DNA of 64,000 nucleotides from positions 14,880,001 to 14,944,000 of the forward strand of contig CM038920.1 in NCBI GenBank assembly GCA_021904315.1. Reading direction: 5' to 3'. The notes below the pieces were generated by a model. It made no database searches. It was given only the letters and a program-made list of their open reading frames with translations, and was not told the DNA's origin. Each line of letters begins with the position of its first letter. Positions within the stretch are counted from its first letter, which is position 1. The position numbers and the translations under genes are program-made. The stretch comes from Sphagnum magellanicum (taxonomy: Eukaryota > Streptophyta > Sphagnopsida > Sphagnales > Sphagnaceae). Below are positions 1 through 12,539 of the stretch, one piece after another.

Positions 1-299
1 ATGAAGATTATTCCCTATTAATTATTATTATATATAATAATGAATAGGTAGACTAAATTAGTTAATTATTATAGGTAGTTATTATTTTAATCTAATTAAT
101 AATTGGATATTAAATACCTGGAACCACCCAACATTGACCATAAGCGTAAGAATCATTGCAAATTTTAATATTTTCTTCATTATTTAACCAAATCAATAAC
201 GATCTTTATGTCATTAAAAATGTAAATTCAATTTTTTTTATAAACACCAAAAACAAGGAGCAAGGAAGAAAACATGAAGAGGAAAAATAATACATTTGT

Positions 300-1860
300 G
301 ATATTTTGTCTCAATTTTTTGAAAAAAAATTGAACCTTCTGTATTTTCAAACCCCATATCTTTCTCATTTTTAGTCCATTTTAAGTGATTAAAAAACCTA
401 TGACTAGGGATATACAAGACCTTTTTATCTTCCAAATGCAACAAAACAACAACAACAAAATTGTGATATTTTGTTTCAAATGTTTTGAAAAAAAAAAAAG
501 TAACCTATGGCGCATTACAATTGCACTATAGTTGATCTTAGACATTTATTTAACTTCAAATGGTTAGCCTTAGTTTAGTGAAGCCTAAACACCATGTAAT
601 AAAAAATTTAGTTGTAATTTAATTGATATTGTGTCTCAAATGTTTTGAAGAAAAAATTAAAAACCTTCTCTAGTTGCAAACCCCATATCTTTATCATTTT
701 TAATCTCTTTCGAATTATCTAAAAACCTATGGGTGTATCAACTAAATATTTGCAAAACCTCTTTCAAATCCAAATGCGACAAAGTAATGACAAAAGAACT
801 TAATCTCAAAATCCAAAATTACAACTTAATTTCAATTAGGGTAAATAGGCCTACTACCATACATTTAAGATTTCAAAGGAATTTGACTTCTTACACATTT
901 TTTTTCTTTTTTTCTTAAAATAAATTTTGTAACCTTCGATTTAACACTTCCAATGTTACAAAAAATGCTCAATTTGGTTAAAGAACGAAGAAAATATGGG
1001 TTGTTTTGTGTAAAAGGGTTCATGTTTGATGATATATTTGTTAAAATAGTTTCAAATTTTGAAATTAAATTGTATTGTTATTGTTTAGTTGCATTTATAG
1101 CTCAAAGAAGTCTTGTAAATTGCTAATCGACACACCTATGGTTTTTTAAATCACTAAAAACAAACTTAAAAAGAAAAAAATACAGGGTTTCAAACTAAAG
1201 ATATTTAAAGTTTTTTTTTCAAAACATTTCAAATAAAATATCACAATTTTGGATTTTGAGATTAAGTTATTTTCTCATTGCTTTGATGCATTTGAAATTC
1301 CGAAAGTTTTTGTAGATCCTTAGTTGATGCACCCATAGCTTTTTAAATTACTCAAAATAAACTTACAATGAAAAAGATATGGGGTTTCAAACTAGAGAGG
1401 TTTAAAGTTTTTTTTCAAAACATTTGAAACAAAATATCACACTTTTGAAAATTGAGATTATATTCTTTCATTACTTTGTCGCATTTAAAGATCAAAAAAA
1501 TATTTTAGATTGTTAATTGTTGCACCCATAGCTTTTTAGATCGTTCAAAATAGACCTAAAATGAAAAAGATATGGGGTTTCAAACTAGAAAGGTTTTTAA
1601 GTTTTATGTTCAAAACGTTTGAAACAAAATATCATAGTTTCAAATGTTGATATTGAACTATTTTCCCACTAATTTGTTACATTTGGAGTTCAAAGAAATC
1701 CTTTAAATCATTAGTTGGTGCACCCATAGCTTTTTAGATCACTCAAAACAAACTTAAAATGAAAAAGATATGGGGTTTCAAACTAGAGAAGGTTAAAAAA
1801 AAATTCTTCAAAACATTTGAAACAAAATTTCAACTGGAATGCAACTATAATTTTTATCCC
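300..1860. repeat. ~190-bp repeat family in two orientations
   Basis: A repeated module is recognised by the phrase gatatggggtttcaaacta, followed by a T-rich stretch, 'caaaacatttgaaacaaaatat' type sequence and 'gcacccatagctttt'. Plus-orientation units start near 1376, 1568 and 1767 (spacing about 190-200 bp), with a weaker unit near 1180. Two units in the opposite orientation lie near 349 and 678 (caaaccccatatcttt). The arrangement is therefore a head-to-head tandem array rather than a simple satellite. A diverged copy recurs at about 18,540-18,850. No protein-coding potential was seen. It may be the inside of a foldback or non-autonomous DNA element. Confidence 0.7.
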
Positions 1861-2890
1861 ATATTGTTTGTCATAACTTCCAAGTTTGTAAACTACATAA
1901 TGAAATTGGTGCACCAAGTGTTTTGAAAAGGTGAAGTTGGCACCTAGGACAAACTAATAGGAAAGGTTTGACCTTAAAGGCCATGTGGTGAAAAAAGGAT
2001 TATCTAAAGCCTATTTATCTACCCTAAGCCTAAGTAGCATTATGATCTATTTATTTATCTAGGCCTACTTACCTACCTACCAAGGTTTAGGTCAGGGAGG
2101 TCTATATAAATAAATAGGCCTAATAGGTAGATACTTATTTATTTATTTCTAGGTGGACCTATATACCTAAACCTTAGCCTACACATAATTTTAAGTAAGG
2201 ACATGTGTTAACAAACTATTGCTTAAATGTTTTACCTATACATAACTTTAAGTAAGGCCATGTGGCAACAAACTATTGGTTAGACTCTTTGATTGGTCAT
2301 AGTTGAAACAACAATTTGATGACCTATTTAGAATGTAGTTGAAATTTCAATTCATTTTTTGATGATGTCATGTGTTATTAGTGGATGAAGTTCATCCAAT
2401 GGGAAGTTACCCCATATGACAATTCTTGAAGTTGGAAAGTAGTTGAAAGTTCAACTTTGATATTTGGATGAAGGTGGATGACCTTCATCCAGAAGTCAAA
2501 AATGTTCCGTCAACAAAATTGGTTTGTCACTTTCAAAAAAAATCTTATCACTTCAATGTTGGTTGAAAAATTGACATGTGTAGGTAAGCTTTGATTGTGT
2601 TGTGGGTTCGATTCAACATTGTCAACTATTTTGGTACACAATTGAAAACATCATTTTGAGTTGAAATTTTACAATTGGAAATGACATTTTCAACTTCAAA
2701 ATGTAATTGAAACATAGTTGAAAACCTCGGTTTTTCTCCTAGTCTAATGTTTTCTAGCTAGGTTTCAATGGGTTTATGTGTCAATTTGTTTTAGTTTGTA
2801 ACCTTGAAGGTATGTTTTGTATTGGTATGTATTGTGTGTTTATGTTTCAACGTATATTTCGTTGTAACATTCTATGCTATAACATGGGTG
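1861..2890. other. AT-rich intergenic DNA with short direct repeats
   Basis: No gene was seen. The stretch holds degenerate 'tacctacctac'/'taggtagg' runs near 2060-2170 and a direct repeat of about 60 bp ('acataa(t/c)tttaagtaaggncatgtg...aacaaactattg') at about 2182-2225 and 2239-2275. From 2300 to 2740 the motif agttgaaa (or its complement) recurs many times. It ends at a possible CACTA-like terminus near 2752, where the complement reads gactaggagaaaaaccg. The matching other end is not visible in the window. Confidence 0.4.
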
Positions 2891-3560
2891 AGTTTCATTG
2901 AATTGCACATAAATAATGTGTTGTGCAGCCTCTGTATGTTTAAGTATTTTCACAAAGATTGAAATGTGGGTGATGCGTAATCATAATCTCCCATATGCAT
3001 GCCATGATACTAATGTTGTCATAGAAATCTACACATGCAAATCTAAAAACAACATTGAGAGCAAAAAAGTCATGACTCTTTGGAAAACATGTGGATTGGT
3101 GCATTCACGAGTCATTAAGGGATGTTTTGTCACACTATTGGTATTAGAGTTTGAAAAAGAATTAGGGGTTTGTCCCGAACATAACACAATAATGATTTGT
3201 TGTTATTAGCATTATTCATGCAAGAGAATTCTTAGACAATTTAGTCACCTTGCTAATCAACGATGGTGGATATGCAATGGTTACCTCATTAACACATGAA
3301 CATGTGAAATATAATATCTACAATTCAAAATCGGAATGGGCCTATTGTGAATGTCTCAAGTCATAAAAAGGAAACATATGTAAACATCAAATTAAAATAT
3401 TAATACTCTTTCATCCCCATCTTGTAGAAGGAACAATTGCACGATATTGTGGCTCGTTGAGAGGAACTATGAACGTTGGGTTGAGTAGGATGTTAAATCC
3501 TTACCCAATTTTCATGCCTTTTCTGCAATAGACACCATAAACAAGTCCAACTCCCTAAAG
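2890..3560 (+). pseudogene. MULE-type transposase remnant with SWIM zinc finger
   Basis: An open segment from 2916 to 3209 encodes WVMRNHNLPYACHDTN followed by a stretch rich in K, S and W. This resembles the region just before the SWIM finger in plant MULE/FAR1-like transposases. After stop codons the plus-strand translation continues to about 3400 with WAYCECLKS, a stop, then GNICKHQIKIL. This is the CxC...CxH pattern of a SWIM zinc finger. In intact relatives the SWIM domain follows the DDE transposase core and helps bind DNA. The catalytic core is not recognisable here and several stops interrupt the frame, so it is a dead 3' fragment. The assignment rests on motif recognition by eye; a FAR1-derived gene fragment is the alternative. 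Confidence 0.55.
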
Positions 3561-4620
3561 CACCTCTAACTTGGAGAAGAATATTTGCGATTTTGTATTG
3601 AAACTAGTTTTGAACGTTAATGAAAACAACATGTTGATGCAACATTTATTGGTTAATTTGACACAAGTAGCTAGAAGGCAAGAAACACTATTGGCAGAAT
3701 GATGTAGGTTTGTCCACCTAATACACATAACCAAGTTCCAAGGATTGAACAATGATCACAGGATGGGCTTAAAATGCATGCATGACTTCCTTAGCCATAG
3801 TGATGTTGTTACCCATTGAATGGAAGAGATTTGATAAGGTAATGATTATTTAATGAATGGCAAGGAAACAACAAGATATTTGAATAATTGAATAAGATTA
3901 AGATTGTTCATCATTTGATTTCAAATTATTTTTGGAGGGAAAAGAACTTAGGATGTAGAACTTCTAGAATTCGATGGAGTTTGAAAGATTTTTTAAAACA
4001 AATTATTAGACTTAAAGAGCTGTTGAAGTTAGAATAAGGACACAATATGAAGTTCAGAGTTTTGTTTGTATTGGAAACTATAATTTTTTCATTTTTTCAT
4101 TTCTGATTTTTACTTTTAAGACTACAATTTTTTTATATTTTCAATTCTGAATGAAAAAAAAAGTGTGAAATTGATAAGGAAACATTGATCATACTTTGTA
4201 ATTGGTGGGGTTTTTTTTGGATATCTAACTATAATTGTGACCACAAATTATGATTTTCAAGAATAAATTAAAACTTGAGGAGAATGAACATAAATTGTAA
4301 TGAAAAAATTGTGTGAAAATAGTCTACCAAAATTGTTTTGAACAATTAGAACCACAAATTGTAAGTGTTGGAATGAATGATTGAATTTGAATTTATATTG
4401 CTTTAAGTAGGTGAAAAAAAATTATAAATAAAAGATATGCCTACTAGATGCACTTGAAAACACTAAGTCCAAAATGAAATTAAACATGGACAATGTGAGT
4501 TGAATGATATATGTTCCACAATTTATTGAAATTTGTAATGCATTTGAAAAGAAATTGAAAGCCATCTTTTGATTATAAATGTCTATGTATGAGGTAAATA
4601 TAATGACATGAAACCCATGT
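3561..4620. other. Intergenic DNA, no gene seen
   Basis: AT-rich sequence without a convincing ORF, RNA gene or element end. A continuation of the upstream transposase remnant is possible but no motif supports it. Confidence 0.5.
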
Positions 4621-4876
4621 TTCTTATCTTAATGGAATTGTAAAAGCATGTTTTTGTTCTAGTTACTTATTGTTCATTAATAGTGGAATGAAATGTGATT
4701 TCGAAAGGTTTCATGCACAAAGTTTGAAAGTAATGGTCTCCAATGTTTCATGTTTTACAAGTGTATGTTTCTTTTTTGTGTCATCTTTATTATGTTTTGG
4801 GATCTCAAATTCTATGTTTCTAAATGCCATGTTTCTAGTCATGGATGTCATGTTTCATGTTTCATTTGAAAGTTTT
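4621..4876. repeat. Degenerate (catgtttc)n simple sequence, part 1
   Basis: Irregular repeats of atgttt/catgtttc on the plus strand. The same composition continues at 5852-7100 and 8620-9060, so the solo LTR and the helicase pseudogene appear to sit inside one long simple-sequence tract. Predicted short ORFs here are by-products of the composition. Confidence 0.5.
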
Positions 4877-5851
4877 TGACGCACTCCCAACTCCTTAAAA
4901 GGGCTCAAATGTGAGCCCAAGTAGAAAGCAGCGGAAAAGGAAGGAGTCGGAGCACGCTCCCTAGCTCACAACACTTTGAGGGGTAGAGGGGCGTGTTGGA
5001 GTTCCGGGATGGGACTAGGAAGAGTTGACAAGCTTTAGTCACTCACACGGGCTTGCACACAACCCACACAAAGTGGTTAGTGCAAAGTTGGAGCACCCTT
5101 GGTGCTAGGACGAGCCACGGGCAACATGGACACACAAGACTCACCATGGCCCAGACTTGGGGGGAAGCCACCACCTTCCCCCTTATAGTATACTCTGTGA
5201 CTCTCCACGGAGCCCACATCCAAATGGCTATTTTTCCCAGGACTCCCGAGTGGGACTCCCATGACTTTGGAGCCCCATAACTTTGCAAGCAGACCTCCGA
5301 TCGCAATGCGGTCTGAAGCAACGTTGTAGCTCTCATCAAGAGCTTTCCAACGCCGTGTTGCACTCTCGAATCGGACATCGGGAAGAGGTCGATTCCCGAC
5401 CTTTTGTGGTCGGGAGTCAAACTGGCAATTCGACTCCCGGCCCTTCTTTTGGCCATAACTTGTATTTCAGATGTCCAAATGAGTAATGCGAGCCCATTTT
5501 AGACATCTACGCTTCAAGAGCTTTTCAATGATATAAAGAACGCCACGAGGCATAAAGGTTTGACCCCTGCAATCGCTCTCTGAAGTTTCGGGAGTCCAAC
5601 GGGACTCCATCTCCCAAAGTGAGAGTTGCCTTGGGAGTGTGAGGGTTCACTCCCTCACACTTTCTAACACTTTCTCACACTCCCGGGAGTATGTGAATGT
5701 GACTCCCGGGCTTCCTCTTGCCTTGACTCCTGGGCATCCTCTTGGCTTAACTCTTGGGCTTCCTCTTGATTTAACTCCCGGGCTTCCCTTTGGCTCGCAC
5801 CCTTGCAATTCCCTTTGCCTTGGTCGCGAGCCCAAAGCTAGGGTTGCGACA
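4877..5851 (-). repeat. Solo LTR, subfamily A, copy 1
   Basis: On the minus strand it begins TGTCGCAACCCTAGC and ends GGAGTGCGTCA, giving TG...CA termini. Flanks are GTTTT (4872-4876) and ATTTT (5852-5856), a 5-bp target duplication with one mismatch. It contains the palindrome at 5409-5441 (one arm base changed) and four copies of a ~23-bp 'actcccgggcttcctcttg' minisatellite at about 5700-5795. No internal retroelement region, primer site or second LTR adjoins it, so it is a solo LTR left by LTR-LTR recombination. ORFs inside it are not genes. Confidence 0.85.
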
Positions 5852-7455
5852 ATTTTTGACTTTTTTCAACCTATTTTCAATGTGGAATTTAATTTAATTT
5901 TGATTTTTCTCAATTTGTAGTTTGGTTCACTGTAGTGATCACAAAGATTTTTGATTCAATCTTGTCATTTCTTCTTGTTCAATTTGGTCTTATCAAATAT
6001 CTTCAAAAACCCTTGGTGCAAATTGAACAAGCTTGGTGTTTCTTGAATTCCATCCATGTTTTTGGTCATGATCAAGTCAAGTTTTGGCTAGAATAGTGTA
6101 TTAGGATGAATATAGACTTGTTGATTTTCTACAAATATAGGGTAACTCTCTTGTCCATTCTTGGAGGAATAAATTAAGATATACTACATTAAAATTGGTT
6201 ATATAGTCCATTATGTTGAATAGTTGCACCCTTTCAACTTGGGTTGTCCAAGGTTGTGCAAACACCATGAAATTGCATCATCATACACTATCGATTAATT
6301 ACCTTAAATATCAAGTAATCAGCTTCAATTTGGAAAAATAATGTCAAGTAATCACCATCTATTTGGAACAATTAAGTTTTTCTTGTTTTTCTTGTGGGGA
6401 AAATCTAGGTTTCAAACATGGTGAAGTTTACAAGTTTTTTCATTTTACCATTTTACCATTTTACCATTCAATAATGATCATGTTTTTCATTTTTTCCATT
6501 TTTCCATTCCACAACGATCTTGCGTTTCTATTCTCAAAAGTCCAAGCTTTTTATGCCAATTTTTTTACTTTCATCCTATAAATTATAAAACTTGTTATGC
6601 AAGTTTCATTCCAAGTTTCAAAACCAAAAAGTCAATGTGTCCAATTTTTTTAGCACCATGTTATGTTTCAACACATGTAGTGTAGGATTTTGTTCATATT
6701 ACCTTATGTTTCAACGTTCTTTTTGCAAATTTTTGTTTACATTGTTTTATGTTTCAAATCGTTATATGCTAATTTCTTTTCATTTCATCTTATGTTTTGA
6801 AACTTGTTTTCTATGTTTTAGTTGAAGTTTCTAATCCAAACAATCAATGAGTATAACTTTCCTTTGATGTTGTGTTTTATTCCAACTCTTGCAATGCAAC
6901 TTAATTTACAAATTTTTGTTCATCCATGTTGTGTTTCAAAAAAATTTGTACAAGTTTCTTGTCCAAATAGTTTATGCGTCTAGGTTTTTGTTAATTTTGT
7001 GTCATGTTGTCCATGCTTCTATTTCTTCTTTTCATAGTCAAATTCCAAGTTTCATGATAACAATCATGTTTTAACTACTCCTATTTTATGTTTTTCTTTT
7101 ATATGATATCGCTAGGTGTGTATTGTCGTTTGATCCATGATACATTATATGCTATGAAATTGTATCAATCATATGGTTTTGCTTAAATTACTTTTTCATC
7201 TTAGTGTTTGAAGAAGGTATGTACTTAGAATGCATAAAAATGACTACATGGTGTGAATAACACCAAGTTTCATATAGTCATGTTTCAAGGTAATGCCATT
7301 AGGTTTTTGTGTATAAATTTCATGATTTCTTTCTACAAGGCTTCAAGGTTTCTTAGGTTATGTTTTGTCAATTATTTTGGTTGTGTATAATTTGGGAACA
7401 CAAGTTTGGAGGACATCAATAGTCATTGTTAATATTTATTTCTTTTATATGTCAT
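5852..7455. repeat. Degenerate (atgtttc)n simple sequence, part 2
   Basis: T-rich sequence in which atgtttca/catgtttc recurs irregularly, densest at about 6580-7080. Four short plus-strand ORFs rich in F, C, S and L simply translate this composition. No gene is supported. Confidence 0.5.
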
Positions 7456-7459
7456 GTTT

Positions 7460-8290
7460 TTAATTCATTAATGCAACTTGCTTCGATATGCACTTTCCAT
7501 CTGTAAAGTCAATAACACTTACCAAGTCAAGTTCAATTGAGTCAATGTGCTCTTTGACATGTCGTTTGATGTGAATTGGAAGTGATGACCAAGGAGTCAA
7601 TCCCAAGCTTTGGATTGTATACATTTTGTTTTGCCAATTTGGGATCCATAACAAAGTAAATTCCATCAATTGTAAGAGATGCCTTTGTAATATTGGGAGC
7701 ACCCATCACATTGTTGCAAGAGGTGTTGGGTCGAAAATACATGTTTACATTTCCCTTGGAAGAGCACTATAAATAGGAAAATTGATCAGCTTTAGCACAT
7801 TAAGACCTAATCCTTTAATTCTCTCGTACAAAATCCTACAAGTTTTTTCAATCACCTCCTTCCTTGACAAGAAAAAAAGGTCACCCTAAGGTTCAGCAAG
7901 ATGCATTTGCATCACTATAATGAGGGCAACATCAAGATAATCAATCTTACATTGCCTTATGTTGGGAATCTGGGAAAGTCTATTTAGGAATGGTGAAGAT
8001 GGGGCAATTGAAGAAATAACCACAAATCTTCTCAATATTCAATGTATGAATTATCCATTCATGAACCTCATTTACCATGATCACATGAGAATAAGAAATA
8101 AGCTACTCATCAAGTAAAATTTCTAAAACAACATTACATCTATCATATATTTTATCATTGTTTTAGGTCCTATGTAGTCCTCAATCCAAATTGCATAACC
8201 TCTTCACCAAGGCAACATCAAGATCCCTTGGCAACTCTTTGGTCCACAATGTAGTTAAGTCCACCACTTATAAGAGATGTGAATTTTCAA
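7460..8290 (-). pseudogene. DEAH-box pre-mRNA splicing helicase pseudogene (PRP2/PRP22-like)
   Basis: Reading the minus strand downward from about 8290 gives, in shifting frames, GYAIWIEDYIGP then KTMIKYMIDVMLF (relative of the YMTDGMLLRE motif Ib), then SHVIMVNEVHEW (motif II, DEAH decayed to NEVH). These are followed by GYFFNCPIFTIP, DYLDVALIIVMQMHLAEP, YSALPREM (motif IV region) and ITKASLTIDGIYFVMDP with KQNVYNPKLGIDSLVI (motif V region). Motif VI (QRAGRAGRT in the family) is broken by a frameshift after QRAH. The segment corresponds to the RecA2 part and the end of RecA1 of spliceosomal DEAH helicases. At least three frameshifts and several stops make it non-functional. Absence of introns over ~270 codons fits a processed copy or a transposon-captured fragment. 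PRP22, PRP2 and PRP43 cannot be separated by eye. Confidence 0.8.
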
Positions 8291-8299
8291 AAATAGGAC

Positions 8300-9060
8300 T
8301 TGTAAGAGGACTAAAAACTTGCCACATTACGATTGTATGCCTAATTGATTCACTAATAAAAAATTGACACTCTATCAATCACATGCAAACTATGAAGAAA
8401 AAAGGAATATTCACTTGAAGTGAGATGGAGGTACACTATTGTGATGTGGGCATTGTTATGATAATCAACTTCCAATTTGTTTGTATAGAGGATGTCCCTT
8501 TGGAAAGTTTGTCAATGGATGGAAAAAATGTGGCAAAAGATGGTTTAATATAAGTTTTAGATGGTGATACCAATTTTTTAGAAAATCAAGGACGTCCAAG
8601 ATTCTTTTCATTTGATGTTATGTTTCAAAATATGTTAGACAATGCAATTCAAACATAATGTTTTAGTATCCAAGTTTCATACACACAATTGTCATGTTTC
8701 AATTGTTCTTGTGGGATATCATGTTTCTATTATTCGGTCTTCTTTGTATCATGTTTTATACATTCTTAGCTTTTGTTATTCTTGTAGATTCACATGTTTT
8801 TATCATGTTTCATATGTTCCTAGTTTTTGTTATTCCTAGAGTTTCAACACACATGTTTCTATCTTGTTTTTATCATGTTTTGTACATTCCTAACTTTTGT
8901 TATTACTATAGTTTTGGAACACATGTTTCTATCATATTTCTTTTGTGTTTTTTTCGTGTTGTGTACATTCTTAACTTTTGTTACTCTTGTAGTTTTGGAA
9001 CATATTTTTCTATCTTTTTATGTCATGTTTCTACCAGGAAAATGTTTTGAGTGTTTCGTA
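8300..9060. repeat. Intergenic, then (catgtttct)n simple sequence, part 3
   Basis: About 8300-8600 shows no gene; it may hold a further decayed upstream part of the helicase copy but no motif is clear. From 8640 the catgtttctatcatgttt pattern resumes and produces two overlapping spurious plus-strand ORFs. Confidence 0.45.
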
Positions 9061-11596
9061 CTTGATATGAAGGTCTATGTAGGAGTGGAATGAAGTATAG
9101 GAATAATAGTTGCCAAAGGGCATGAATTGGACACATGGCATGTAAAAAAAAATGCAAACAAAAAATGGCATGAAGCCACATTAGGCCCAAGGGCCAATGA
9201 GGTGATCACCATTACATGTTACAAACACCATGCGTGACACAAGTAGGAAACATAGTTGTTTTCCCAATTATAATGTTTTAGTGTAGTTGGTCCCATCTAA
9301 ACGGTCTAAAGAAAATTAAATAGCTTTGAATAGAACATTGAGTGTAGTAATTTAATAACAACCCTATAAAAATCTAGCCTTTGGGAGATGTTTACAACTT
9401 TGTAGCATTGTAGAGTTTAGTATCTTTTGGTGAGCTTCCAAGTAGTAATAAAAAAATACGAACTTTGAGTTGAATTATTCATTTGCACAATGCCATGATA
9501 TCCATATCCCAAGCACTTTTATCAAACACCAAGAAATTTGGAGTATTACCCATGAGTAGAGATAAGAGAGTTGAAGAGTATAGATGTAGAGTTCCAAGTA
9601 GAGATTGGGTATTAGGCATCTTCTACCCACTTGCAAGATTACAAGATATATGAAACAATGATAAAAATGTTTTGTTTGGAGTTTTTGAATAGCTTGTGAC
9701 AACCTGCAGGAGACAATCCATGGCCAACACAACCGACAAATCAAAATTATAGAATGCAATTTCACAAGCAGTGTGACTACATGCTTGGATTTCAAGCTGA
9801 GAGGAAAATAAGTGAATCAGTTTTGTTACGAAAGTGGCTAAGGAATGCTTCTAATGCTAAAGATGATGCATACGAAACAAAAGTATTCACTTACAATAGA
9901 GAGTTGGATGTTCTAATATGGGTTAGTTTTATTACTAGAATCAATGTGGAAGAGGAGAGCTCCCCACCATATATAGAAGATGTAGTGACAAACTAAAAAA
10001 AAAAGATGATGAATTTGGAAGACATCACCCTGACAACTACATCACAGTCTGCAACGAGTTCCCATGAACTAAATGACCCATCAATTGCATTCGACTCATC
10101 TCAATATGTTCGAAACAAAGTTTGGTGATGCATTTAAAGTTGGTGACAATTACAAAACCTAGTAGGAGAAATTAACAAGTCCTTGCAAACAAAGTTTTTT
10201 GAAGCTATGATGCACAAAAGATATATTTTGTATGAAAAAAATGATTTTTGAATTAACAAAGTAATATGTTTTCTATCTTTGAAAAGAACATTTGGGGAGA
10301 AAATAGTTATAAAAAATGCATAGGTTAATTGAAGTAAATGATACTATTGGTTTCAAAATGGGCGTCACATTTTGAGATATTTGACAAAAGCGATATCCCA
10401 AATTTTGCATTTCATTTCCTCTATAATAAAAAAGGATTTAAAATAATTGAATGTCATGTACAAGGTACAATAAAACATTGCATGAGTAATATTAGAAAAT
10501 AAATAAAAAGCATGGCAGGATGAACTAGATTGAAAAACGAAAATAAATATAAACAAAATATATAATGATAGACATGCATCCAAACATCACAAAGAAGTTA
10601 AAAGAATTACGAAGAAAGCTTAAAAAAATCTTACATTGAATTTGGAACATTTGACCTCAAGCTACCCTTTGCAATTAATTGTTGGAGAAGACAGTCAAAT
10701 TGAATACGACAACCACTTTAAACCAAGTAAAATGTCCATTGGAGAAGATCTAATGATGGGAGGAAATCGAATATGCATTTTGTAGCAACTTAAATCGTTG
10801 AAAAGTTGGAATAACATCGTTAGAAATTCAATAAACATTCCACAAGCTAAATCATGATAACTATGGAGACCATTGGCAGAGACATTGTAGTCCTTTTATG
10901 GGAGCCTCAAAACAATAGATATGAAGAGTTAAAATGAGAAGGATGACATAATAGAACCCAAAAAACATTTTCAAGATGTGTATTAAGTAGTGAAGTATTG
11001 CATAGAGAGAACTAAACTTGTTTTTATCATAAAAAAAAGGTTGAATGTCTAGGTGAAATCATCAATTTATCGAAGACTCTACATTTGAAATTTGAAACGC
11101 AAAAAGGGATAGCCATTGCATAATCATTGAAAAACATTCATTTGATTTTTAAAAATTGAGGATGTATATTTCAATATTAATTTTGTAAGGATTGACAACC
11201 ATGTTTAAATATTTATGCATAAATTGAAAAGGAGGTCATGGAGCATATCATCAAATTCAAGAATATGGAAAATCGGAACTCCTCGTATTGATAAAATGAA
11301 CTTGTTGGTTTAAGCACCACATAAGAAGGAATTAGAGGAATACTTCACTCCGCTTTAGAAGTTGGATTGCAATGAAGATGGGAGATTAGAAAATAATAAG
11401 GAGGATTAATATTCACATAACAAGATGTTATGAAATGGGAAATTGGATGTCATAAAATATTCAAAGGAATAATTTAATGAAAGCATTTATCTTAATGCAC
11501 AAAAGAAATTGTTACAATATGGGACAAAATAGAGCTAATGAACTCCTTGAAATCAACCAATGATCACATGATCTATTCAATAGTGCTCTCCACGAG
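9061..11596. other. Intergenic DNA with one unrecognised short ORF
   Basis: No family is recognised. A plus-strand ORF at 9754-9996 (80 codons, start MQFHKQCDYMLGF) has fairly even amino-acid use, but no homolog comes to mind and there is no promoter, splice or neighbour support. It is probably a transposon remnant or chance. The rest is AT-rich with no repeat of note. Confidence 0.4.
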
Positions 11597-12511
11597 TGAG
11601 GCACCCCCAAGCTCCTTGATAGACTCAATTATGAATCCAAGGTGAAAACAACGGAAGAATAAGGAGTTGGGGTATGTTCCTCGGCTCGTAGCACTTTGAG
11701 GGTAAAGGGGTAAGCTGGAGCTCTAGGATGGGGATTAAGGTGAGTGAAGAGTGGGTCAATTATTCACACGAACTTGCACAAACCAAACAACAAATTGGTT
11801 AGTGCATAGTTGGACCACTTTTGGTGCACGGACGAGTCATGAGCAAACACGAACTCACAAGACTCACCACGACCTAGACTCAGGGAAGGTGGTGGCTTCA
11901 CCCTTATAGTATTATTTGTGCCTAACCATCGGCTTGCACCCAAATGTCATTTTGTCATGGGACTCCCAACTTGGGAGTCTCGAAATTCTCGAAATTAGGA
12001 TTCCCTCGAATTTGGAGGCCCATAACTTCTTTTAAAGACCTTTGATTGAGGTAAGGTCTGAAGCAAAGTTATAGCCCTCGTCGAGAGATTTCCAAAGGTA
12101 TGTGGCATGCCACATGCACGAAAGTAAATCAGGGCAATTCCTGACGTTTAGTGGTCGAGAGTCAAATTGGCAATTTGACTCGTGGCCCTTCTTTTGACCA
12201 TAATTTATGTTTTAAGTACCCAAATGAGTCATGCGAGCCCATTTTAGACATTTAAGTTCCAAGAGATTTCAAAAATACAAGTAATTTTTTAATCTAATGA
12301 GTTCTGACCCTTGCAATCTCCTTTTGAAAATTAAAAAATCCATCGAAACTCCAACTCCCAAAATGAGAGCTCACTTGGGAGTGTGGGGGTTCATTCTTTC
12401 ACACTCTTTTACATTCATGGGAGCATGAAATGTGACTCCCGGGCTTAATTCTTGGCCCACACCTTTGTAAACCGTTATTTTGGTCGTGAGCCCAAGGCTA
12501 AGGGTGCAACA
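11597..12511 (-). repeat. Solo LTR, subfamily A, copy 2 (old)
   Basis: Same structure as the copy at 4877-5851 but more diverged and shorter (915 bp). On the minus strand it runs from TGTTGCACCCTTAGCC to a CA end. Flanks ACGAG and ATGTG agree at only three of five bases, so the duplication is eroded or lost. The palindrome lies at 12,154-12,186 with extra mismatches. The 5' minisatellite is reduced to about one unit. Confidence 0.75.
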
Positions 12512-12539
12512 ATGTGAGCCATATAGTGAACCCCTATGG

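Noticed and set aside
5043..5835. Several overlapping ORFs of 60-137 codons on both strands
   Set aside because: They lie inside a solo LTR, recur in other LTR copies with broken frames, and encode no known domain.
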